A DNA stretch of 64,000 nt from Diploscapter coronatus (taxonomy: Eukaryota; Nematoda; Chromadorea; Rhabditida; Rhabditidae). The stretch lies in NCBI GenBank assembly GCA_964036155.1, contig OZ038422.1:6719201-6783200 (forward strand), in the 5' to 3' direction. This document shows positions 51,101-63,100 of the stretch, piece by piece (position 1 is the stretch's first letter; every line of letters begins with the position of its first letter). The notes beneath the pieces are model-generated. The model was not told where the DNA came from, ran no database searches, and saw only the letters and a list, made by a program, of their open reading frames with translations. The position numbers and the translations under genes were made by a program.

Positions 51101-54100
51101 GGCGTCTGAAATCGCCATGTTCACAACACCCGAGATGCAAAATGTCAATTTTAATCAGCACTACTGTTTTGACTATTCAAAAAATGCAATGCTTACAGTA
51201 GTACTAGACGATGGCATTGTGGTGGTCGACGAGGATGGCGTCTGAAATCGCCATGCTCACAACATTCGAGATGCAAAATGTCAATTTCATCAGCACTACT
51301 GTGTTTTGGGTCATTCGGAAATTCAGAAATTCAATTAATTAATTCATGCTTACAGTAGTACTAGTCGATGGCATTGTGGTGGTCGACGAAGATGGCGTCT
51401 GAAATCGCCATGTTCACAACACCCGAGATGCAAAATGTCAATTTTAATCAGCACTACTGTTTTGACTATTCAAAAAATGCAATGCTTACAGTAGTACTAG
51501 TCGATGGCATTGTGGTGGTCGACGAAGATGGCGTCTGAAATCGCCATGCTCACAACATTCGAGATGCAAAATGTCAATTTTAGTCAGCACTACTGTTTTG
51601 GGTCATTCGGAAATTCAGAAATTCATTCAAAAAATGCAATGCTTACAGTAGTACTAGACGATGGCATTGTGGTGGTCGACGAAGATGGCGTCTGAAATCG
51701 CCATGTTCACAACACCCGAGATGCAAAATGTCAATTTTAATCAGCACTACTGTTTTGACTATTCAAAAAATGCAATGCTTACAGTAGTACTAGTCGATGG
51801 CATTGTGGTGGTCGACGAAGATGGCGTCTGAAATCGCCATGCTCACAACATTCGAGATGCAAAATGTCAATTTTAGTCAGCACTACTGTTTTGGGTCATT
51901 CGGAAATTCAGAAATTCATTCAAAAAATGCAATGCTTACAGTAGTACTAGACGATGGCATTGTGGTGGTCGACGAGGATGGCGTCTGAAATCGCCATGCT
52001 CACAACATTCGAGATGCAAAATGTCAATTTTAGTCAGCACTACTGTTTTGGGTCATTCGGAAATTCAGAAATTCATTCAAAAAATGCAATGCTTACAGTA
52101 GTACTAGACGATGGCATTGTGGTGGTCGACGAGGATGGCGTCTGAAATCGCCATGCTCACAACATTCGAGATGCAAAATGTCAATTTCATCAGCACTACT
52201 GTGTTTTGGGTCATTCGGAAATTCAGAAATTCAATTAATTAATTCATGCTTACAGTAGTACTAGTCGATGGCATTGTGGTGGTCGACGAAGATGGCGTCT
52301 GAAATCGCCATGTTCACAACACCCGAGATGCAAAATGTCAATTTTAGTCAGCACTACTGTTTTGGGTCATTCGGAAATTCAGAAATTCATTCAAAAAATG
52401 CAATGCTTACAGTAGTACTAGTCGATGGCATTGTGGTGGTCGACGAGGATGGCGTCTGAAATCGCCATGCTCACAACATTCGAGATGCAAAATGTCAATT
52501 TCATCAGCACTACTGTGTTTTGGGTCATTCGGAAATTCAGAAATTCAATTAATTAATTCATGCTTACAGTAGTACTAGTCGATGGCATTGTGGTGGTCGA
52601 CGAAGATGGCGTCTGAAATCGCCATGTTCACAACACCCGAGATGCAAAATGTCAATTTCATCAGCACTACTGTGTTTTGGGTCATTCGGAAATTCAGAAA
52701 TTCAATTAATTAATTCATGCTTACAGTAGTACTAGTCGATGGCATTGTGGTGGTCGACGAAGATGGCGTCTGAAATCGCCATGTTCACAACACCCGAGAT
52801 GCAAAATGTCAATTTTAGTCAGCACTACTGTTTTGGGTCATTCGGAAATTCAGAAATTCATTCAAAAAATGCAATGCTTACAGTAGTACTAGACGATGGC
52901 ATTGTGGTGGTCGACGAAGATGGCGTCTGAAATCGCCATGTTCACAACACCCGAGATGCAAAATGTCAATTTTAGTCAGTACTACTGTGTTTTGACAATT
53001 CAAAAAATGCAATGCTTACAGTAGTACTAGACGATGGCATTGTGGTGGTCGACGAAGATGGCGTCTGAAATCGCCATGCTCACAACATTCGAGATGCAAA
53101 ATGTCAATTTTAGTCAGCACTACTGTTTTGGGTCATTCGGAAATTCAGAAATTCATTCAAAAAATGCAATGCTTACAGTAGTACTAGACGATGGCATTGT
53201 GGTGGTCGACGAGGATGGCGTCTGAAATCGCCATGCTCACAACATTCGAGATGCAAAATGTCAATTTCATCAGCACTACTGTGTTTTGGGTCATTCGGAA
53301 ATTCAGAAATTCAATTAATTAATTCATGCTTACAGTAGTACTAGTCGATGGCATTGTGGTGGTCGACGAAGATGGCGTCTGAAATCGCCATGTTCACAAC
53401 ACCCGAGATGCAAAATGTCAATTTTAGTCAGCACTACTGTTTTGGGTCATTCGGAAATTCAGAAATTCATTCAAAAAATGCAATGCTTACAGTAGTACTA
53501 GTCGATGGCATTGTGGTGGTCGACGAGGATGGCGTCTGAAATCGCCATGCTCACAACATTCGAGATGCAAAATGTCAATTTCATCAGCACTACTGTGTTT
53601 TGGGTCATTCGGAAATTCAGAAATTCAATTAATTAATTCATGCTTACAGTAGTACTAGTCGATGGCATTGTGGTGGTCGACGAAGATGGCGTCTGAAATC
53701 GCCATGTTCACAACACCCGAGATGCAAAATGTCAATTTTAGTCAGCACTACTGTTTTGGGTCATTCGGAAATTCAGAAATTCATTCAAAAAATGCAATGC
53801 TTACAGTAGTACTAGTCGATGGCATTGTGGTGGTCGACGAGGATGGCGTCTGAAATCGCCATGCTCACAACACCCGAGATGCAAAATGTCAATTTCATCA
53901 GCACTACTGTGTTTTGGGTCATTCGGAAATTCAGAAATTCAATTAATTAATTCATGCTTACAGTAGTACTAGTCGATGGCATTGTGGTGGTCGACGAAGA
54001 TGGCGTCTGAAATCGCCATGTTCACAACACCCGAGATGCAAAATGTCAATTTTAGTCAGCACTACTGTTTTGGGTCATTCGGAAATTCAGAAATTCATTC

Positions 54101-57100
54101 AAAAAATGCAATGCTTACAGTAGTACTAGACGATGGCATTGTGGTGGTCGACGAAGATGGCGTCTGAAATCGCCATGTTCACAACACTCGAGATGCAAAA
54201 TGTCAATTTTAGTCAGTACTACTGTGTTTTGACAATTCAAAAAATGCAATGCTTACAGTAGTACTAGACGATGGCATTGTGGTGGTCGACGAAGATGGCG
54301 TCTGAAATCGCCATGCTCACAACATTCGAGATGCAAAATGTCAATTTCATCAGCACTACTGTGTTTTGGGTCATTCGGAAATTCAGAAATTCAATTAATT
54401 AATTCATGCTTACAGTAGTACTAGTCGATGGCATTGTGGTGGTCGACGAAGATGGCGTCTGAAATCGCCATGTTCACAACACCCGAGATGCAAAATGTCA
54501 ATTTTAGTCAGCACTACTGTTTTGGGTCATTCGGAAATTCAGAAATTCATTCAAAAAATGCAATGCTTACAGTAGTACTAGACGATGGCATTGTGGTGGT
54601 CGACGAAGATGGCGTCTGAAATCGCCATGTTCACAACACCCGAGATGCAAAATGTCAATTTTAGTCAGTACTACTGTGTTTTGACAATTCAAAAAATGCA
54701 ATGCTTACAGTAGTACTAGACGATGGCATTGTGGTGGTCGACGAAGATGGCGTCTGAAATCGCCATGCTCACAACATTCGAGATGCAAAATGTCAATTTC
54801 ATCAGCACTACTGTGTTTTGACAATTCAAAAAATGCAATGCTTACAGTAGTACTAGACGATGGCATTGTGGTGGTCGACGAAGATGGCGTCTGAAATCGC
54901 CATGTTCACAACATTCGAGATGCAAAATGTCAATTTTAATCAGCACTACTGTTTTGACTATTCAAAAAATGCAATGCTTACAGTAGTACTAGACGATGGC
55001 ATTGTGGTGGTCGACGAAGATGGCGTCTGAAATCGCCATGTTCACAACACTCGAGATGCAAAATGTCAATTTTAGTCAGTACTACTGTGTTTTGACAATT
55101 CAAAAAATGCAATGCTTACAGTAGTACTAGACGATGGCATTGTGGTGGTCGACGAAGATGGCGTCTGAAATCGCCATGCTCACAACATTCGAGATGCAAA
55201 ATGTCAATTTCATCAGCACTACTGTGTTTTGACTATTCAAAAAATGCAATGCTTACAGTAGTACTAGACGATGGCATTGTGGTGGTCGACGAAGATGGCG
55301 TCTGAAATCGCCATGTTCACAACACCCGAGATGCAAAATGTCAATTTCATCAGCACTACTGTGTTTTGGGTCATTCGGAAATTCAGAAATTCAATTAATT
55401 AATTCATGCTTACAGTAGTACTAGTCGATGGCATTGTGGTGGTCGACGAAGATGGCGTCTGAAATCGCCATGTTCACAACACCCGAGATGCAAAATGTCA
55501 ATTTCATCAGCACTACTGTGTTTTGGGTCATTCGGAAATTCAGAAATTCAATTAATTAATTCATGCTTACAGTAGTACTAGTCGATGGCATTGTGGTGGT
55601 CGACGAAGATGGCGTCTGAAATCGCCATGTTCACAACACCCGAGATGCAAAATGTCAATTTTAGTCAGTACTACTGTGTTTTGACAATTCAAAAAATGCA
55701 ATGCTTACAGTAGTACTAGACGATGGCATTGTGGTGGTCGACGAAGATGGCGTCTGAAATCGCCATGCTCACAACATTCGAGATGCAAAATGTCAATTTC
55801 ATCAGCACTACTGTGTTTTGACAATTCAAAAAATGCAATGCTTACAGTAGTACTAGACGATGGCATTGTGGTGGTCGACGAAGATGGCGTCTGAAATCGC
55901 CATGTTCACAACACCCGAGATGCAAAATGTCAATTTTAGTCAGTACTACTGTGTTTTGACAATTCAAAAAATGCAATGCTTACAGTAGTACTAGACGATG
56001 GCATTGTGGTGGTCGACGAAGATGGCGTCTGAAATCGCCATGTTCACAACACCCGAGATGCAAAATGTCAAGTTTCATCAGCACTACTGTGTTTTGGGTC
56101 ATTCGGAAATTCAGAAATTCATTCAAAAAATGCAATGCTTACAGTAGTACTAGACGATGGCATTGTGGTGGTCGACGAGGATGGCGTCTGAAATCGCCAT
56201 GCTCACAACATTCGAGATGCAAAATGTCAATTTTAATCAGCACTACTGTTTTGACTATTCAAAAAATGCAATGCTTACAGTAGTACTAGACGATGGCATT
56301 GTGGTGGTCGACGAAGATGGCGTCTGAAATCGCCATGTTCACAACACTCGAGATGCAAAATGTCAATTTTAGTCAGTACTACTGTGTTTTGACAATTCAA
56401 AAAATGCAATGCTTACAGTAGTACTAGACGATGGCATTGTGGTGGTCGACGAAGATGGCGTCTGAAATCGCCATGTTCACAACATTCGAGATGCAAAATG
56501 TCAATTTTAATCAGCACTACTGTTTTGACTATTCAAAAAATGCAATGCTTACAGTAGTACTAGACGATGGCATTGTGGTGGTCGACGAAGATGGCGTCTG
56601 AAATCGCCATGTTCACAACACTCGAGATGCAAAATGTCAATTTTAGTCAGTACTACTGTGTTTTGACAATTCAAAAAATGCAATGCTTACAGTAGTACTA
56701 GACGATGGCATTGTGGTGGTCGACGAAGATGGCGTCTGAAATCGCCATGTTCACAACACCCGAGATGCAAAATGTCAAGTTTCATCAGCACTACTGTGTT
56801 TTGGGTCATTCGGAAATTCAGAAATTCATTCAAAAAATGCAATGCTTACAGTAGTACTAGACGATGGCATTGTGGTGGTCGACGAGGATGGCGTCTGAAA
56901 TCGCCATGTTCACAACACTCGAGATGCAAAATGTCAATTTCATCAGCACTACTGTGTTTTGGGTCATTCGGAAATTCAGAAATTCATTCAAAAAATGCAA
57001 TGCTTACAGTAGTACTAGACGATGGCATTGTGGTGGTCGACGAAGATGGCGTCTGAAATCGCCATGTTCACAACACCCGAGATGCAAAATGTCAAGTTTC

Positions 57101-60100
57101 ATCAGCACTACTGTGTTTTGGGTCATTCGGAAATTCAGAAATTCATTCAAAAAATGCAATGCTTACAGTAGTACTAGACGATGGCATTGTGGTGGTCGAC
57201 GAAGATGGCGTCTGAAATCGCCATGTTCACAACACTCGAGATGCAAAATGTCAATTTCATCAGCACTACTGTGTTTTGACAATTCAAAAAATGCAATGCT
57301 TACAGTAGTACTAGACGATGGCATTGTGGTGGTCGACGAAGATGGCGTCTGAAATCGCCATGCTCACAACATTCGAGATGCAAAATGTCAATTTTAATCA
57401 GCACTACTGTTTTGACTATTCAAAAAATGCAATGCTTACAGTAGTACTAGACGATGGCATTGTGGTGGTCGACGAAGATGGCGTCTGAAATCGCCATGTT
57501 CACAACACTCGAGATGCAAAATGTCAATTTTAGTCAGTACTACTGTGTTTTGACAATTCAAAAAATGCAATGCTTACAGTAGTACTAGACGATGGCATTG
57601 TGGTGGTCGACGAAGATGGCGTCTGAAATCGCCATGTTCACAACACCCGAGATGCAAAATGTCAATTTTAGTCAGTACTACTGTGTTTTGACTATTCAAA
57701 AAATGCAATGCTTACAGTAGTACTAGACGATGGCATTGTGGTGGTCGACGAAGATGGCGTCTGAAATCGCCATGCTCACAACATTCGAGATGCAAAATGT
57801 CAATTTCATCAGCACTACTGTTTTGGGTCATTCGGAAATTCAGAAATTCATTCAAAAAATGCAATGCTTACAGTAGTACTAGACGATGGCATTGTGGTGG
57901 TCGACGAGGATGGCGTCTGAAATCGCCATGCTCACAACATTCGAGATGCAAAATGTCAATTTCATCAGCACTACTGTTTTGACTATTCAAAAAATGCAAT
58001 GCTTACAGTAGTACTAGACGATGGCATTGCGGTGGTCGACGAGGATGGCGTCTGAAATCGCCATGTTCACAACACCCGAGATGCAAAATGTCAATTTTAG
58101 TCAGCACTACTGTTTTGGGTCATTCGGAAATTCAGAAATTCATTCAAAAAATGCAATGCTTACAGTAGTACTAGACGATGGCATTGTGGTGGTCGACGAA
58201 GATGGCGTCTGAAATCGCCATGTTCACAACACCCGAGATGCAAAATGTCAATTTTAGTCAGTACTACTGTGTTTTGACAATTCAAAAAATGCAATGCTTA
58301 CAGTAGTACTAGACGATGGCATTGTGGTGGTCGACGAAGATGGCGTCTGAAATCGCCATGTTCACAACACCCGAGATGCAAAATGTCAAGTTTCATCAGC
58401 ACTACTGTGTTTTGGGTCATTCGGAAATTCAGAAATTCATTCAAAAAATGCAATGCTTACAGTAGTACTAGACGATGGCATTGTGGTGGTCGACGAGGAT
58501 GGCGTCTGAAATCGCCATGCTCACAACATTCGAGATGCAAAATGTCAATTTCATCAGCACTACTGTGTTTTGACAATTCAAAAAATGCAATGCTTACAGT
58601 AGTACTAGACGATGGCATTGTGGTGGTCGACGAAGATGGCGTCTGAAATCGCCATGTTCACAACACCCGAGATGCAAAATGTCAATTTTAGTCAGTACTA
58701 CTGTGTTTTGACTATTCAAAAAATGCAATGCTTACAGTAGTACTAGACGATGGCATTGTGGTGGTCGACGAAGATGGCGTCTGAAATCGCCATGTTCACA
58801 ACACTCGAGATGCAAAATGTCAATTTTAATCAGCACTACTGTTTTGACTATTCAAAAAATGCAATGCTTACAGTAGTACTAGACGATGGCATTGTGGTGG
58901 TCGACGAAGATGGCGTCTGAAATCGCCATGTTCACAACACCCGAGATGCAAAATGTCAATTTTAGTCAGTACTACTGTGTTTTGACAATTCAAAAAATGC
59001 AATGCTTACAGTAGTACTAGACGATGGCATTGTGGTGGTCGACGAAGATGGCGTCTGAAATCGCCATGTTCACAACACCCGAGATGCAAAATGTCAATTT
59101 TAGTCAGTACTACTGTGTTTTGACTATTCAAAAAATGCAATGCTTACAGTAGTACTAGACGATGGCATTGTGGTGGTCGACGAAGATGGCGTCTGAAATC
59201 GCCATGCTCACAACATTCGAGATGCAAAATGTCAATTTCATCAGCACTACTGTTTTGGGTCATTCGGAAATTCAGAAATTCATTCAAAAAATGCAATGCT
59301 TACAGTAGTACTAGACGATGGCATTGTGGTGGTCGACGAGGATGGCGTCTGAAATCGCCATGCTCACAACATTCGAGATGCAAAATGTCAATTTCATCAG
59401 CACTACTGTGTTTTGACAATTCAAAAAATGCAATGCTTACAGTAGTACTAGACGATGGCATTGTGGTGGTCGACGAAGATGGCGTCTGAAATCGCCATGC
59501 TCACAACATTCGAGATGCAAAATGTCAATTTTAATCAGCACTACTGTTTTGACTATTCAAAAAATGCAATGCTTACAGTAGTACTAGACGATGGCATTGT
59601 GGTGGTCGACGAAGATGGCGTCTGAAATCGCCATGTTCACAACACCCGAGATGCAAAATGTCAATTTTAGTCAGTACTACTGTGTTTTGACAATTCAAAA
59701 AATGCAATGCTTACAGTAGTACTAGACGATGGCATTGTGGTGGTCGACGAAGATGGCGTCTGAAATCGCCATGTTCACAACACTCGAGATGCAAAATGTC
59801 AATTTCATCAGCACTACTGTTTTGGGTCATTCGGAAATTCAGAAATTCATTCAAAAAATGCAATGCTTACAGTAGTACTAGACGATGGCATTGTGGTGGT
59901 CGACGAGGATGGCGTCTGAAATCGCCATGCTCACAACATTCGAGATGCAAAATGTCAATTTTAATCAGCACTACTGTTTTGACTATTCAAAAAATGCAAT
60001 GCTTACAGTAGTACTAGACGATGGCATTGTGGTGGTCGACGAAGATGGCGTCTGAAATCGCCATGTTCACAACACCCGAGATGCAAAATGTCAATTTTAG

Positions 60101-63100
60101 TCAGTACTACTGTGTTTTGACAATTCAAAAAATGCAATGCTTACAGTAGTACTAGACGATGGCATTGTGGTGGTCGACGAAGATGGCGTCTGAAATCGCC
60201 ATGTTCACAACATTCGAGATGCAAAATGTCAATTTTAATCAGCACTACTGTTTTGACTATTCAAAAAATGCAATGCTTACAGTAGTACTAGACGATGGCA
60301 TTGTGGTGGTCGACGAAGATGGCGTCTGAAATCGCCATGTTCACAACACCCGAGATGCAAAATGTCAATTTTAGTCAGTACTACTGTGTTTTGACAATTC
60401 AAAAAATGCAATGCTTACAGTAGTACTAGACGATGGCATTGTGGTGGTCGACGAAGATGGCGTCTGAAATCGCCATGCTCACAACATTCGAGATGCAAAA
60501 TGTCAATTTCATCAGCACTACTGTTTTGGGTCATTCGGAAATTCAGAAATTCATTCAAAAAATGCAATGCTTACAGTAGTACTAGACGATGGCATTGTGG
60601 TGGTCGACGAGGATGGCGTCTGAAATCGCCATGCTCACAACATTCGAGATGCAAAATGTCAATTTTAATCAGCACTACTGTTTTGACTATTCAAAAAATG
60701 CAATGCTTACAGTAGTACTAGACGATGGCATTGTGGTGGTCGACGAAGATGGCGTCTGAAATCGCCATGTTCACAACACCCGAGATGCAAAATGTCAATT
60801 TTAGTCAGTACTACTGTGTTTTGACAATTCAAAAAATGCAATGCTTACAGTAGTACTAGACGATGGCATTGTGGTGGTCGACGAAGATGGCGTCTGAAAT
60901 CGCCATGTTCACAACATTCGAGATGCAAAATGTCAATTTTAATCAGCACTACTGTTTTGACTATTCAAAAAATGCAATGCTTACAGTAGTACTAGACGAT
61001 GGCATTGTGGTGGTCGACGAAGATGGCGTCTGAAATCGCCATGTTCACAACACTCGAGATGCAAAATGTCAATTTTAGTCAGTACTACTGTGTTTTGACA
61101 ATTCAAAAAATGCAATGCTTACAGTAGTACTAGACGATGGCATTGTGGTGGTCGACGAAGATGGCGTCTGAAATCGCCATGTTCACAACACTCGAGATGC
61201 AAAATGTCAATTTTAATCAGCACTACTGTTTTGACTATTCAAAAAATGCAATGCTTACAGTAGTACTAGACGATGGCATTGTGGTGGTCGACGAAGATGG
61301 CGTCTGAAATCGCCATGCTCACAACACCCGAGATGCAAAATATCAATTTCGTCAGCACTACTGTGTTTTGACAATTCAAAAAATGCAATGCTTACAGTAG
61401 TACTAGACGATGGCATTGTGGTGGTCGACGAAGATGGCGTCTGAAATCGCCATGTTCACAACACCCGAGATGCAAAATGTCAATTTTAGTCAGTACTACT
61501 GTGTTTTGACAATTCAAAAAATGCAATGCTTACAGTAGTACTAGACGATGGCATTGTGGTGGTCGACGAAGATGGCGTCTGAAATCGCCATGTTCACAAC
61601 ACCCGAGATGCAAAATGTCAATTTTAGTCAGTACTACTGTGTTTTGACTATTCAAAAAATGCAATGCTTACAGTAGTACTAGACGATGGCATTGTGGTGG
61701 TCGACGAAGATGGCGTCTGAAATCGCCATGCTCACAACATTCGAGATGCAAAATGTCAATTTCATCAGCACTACTGTTTTGGGTCATTCGGAAATTCAGA
61801 AATTCATTCAAAAAATGCAATGCTTACAGTAGTACTAGACGATGGCATTGTGGTGGTCGACGAGGATGGCGTCTGAAATCGCCATGCTCACAACATTCGA
61901 GATGCAAAATGTCAATTTCATCAGCACTACTGTGTTTTGACAATTCAAAAAATGCAATGCTTACAGTAGTACTAGACGATGGCATTGTGGTGGTCGACGA
62001 AGATGGCGTCTGAAATCGCCATGTTCACAACATTCGAGATGCAAAATGTCAATTTTAATCAGCACTACTGTTTTGACTATTCAAAAAATGCAATGCTTAC
62101 AGTAGTACTAGACGATGGCATTGTGGTGGTCGACGAAGATGGCGTCTGAAATCGCCATGTTCACAACACCCGAGATGCAAAATGTCAATTTTAGTCAGTA
62201 CTACTGTGTTTTGACAATTCAAAAAATGCAATGCTTACAGTAGTACTAGACGATGGCATTGTGGTGGTCGACGAAGATGGCGTCTGAAATCGCCATGTTC
62301 ACAACACCCGAGATGCAAAATGTCAATTTTAGTCAGTACTACTGTGTTTTGACTATTCAAAAAATGCAATGCTTACAGTAGTACTAGACGATGGCATTGT
62401 GGTGGTCGACGAAGATGGCGTCTGAAATCGCCATGCTCACAACATTCGAGATGCAAAATGTCAATTTCATCAGCACTACTGTTTTGGGTCATTCGGAAAT
62501 TCAGAAATTCATTCAAAAAATGCAATGCTTACAGTAGTACTAGACGATGGCATTGTGGTGGTCGACGAGGATGGCGTCTGAAATCGCCATGCTCACAACA
62601 TTCGAGATGCAAAATGTCAATTTCATCAGCACTACTGTGTTTTGACAATTCAAAAAATGCAATGCTTACAGTAGTACTAGACGATGGCATTGTGGTGGTC
62701 GACGAAGATGGCGTCTGAAATCGCCATGTTCACAACATTCGAGATGCAAAATGTCAATTTTAATCAGCACTACTGTTTTGACTATTCAAAAAATGCAATG
62801 CTTACAGTAGTACTAGACGATGGCATTGTGGTGGTCGACGAAGATGGCGTCTGAAATCGCCATGTTCACAACACTCGAGATGCAAAATGTCAATTTTAGT
62901 CAGTACTACTGTGTTTTGACAATTCAAAAAATGCAATGCTTACAGTAGTACTAGACGATGGCATTGTGGTGGTCGACGAAGATGGCGTCTGAAATCGCCA
63001 TGTTCACAACACTCGAGATGCAAAATGTCAATTTTAATCAGCACTACTGTTTTGACTATTCAAAAAATGCAATGCTTACAGTAGTACTAGACGATGGCAT

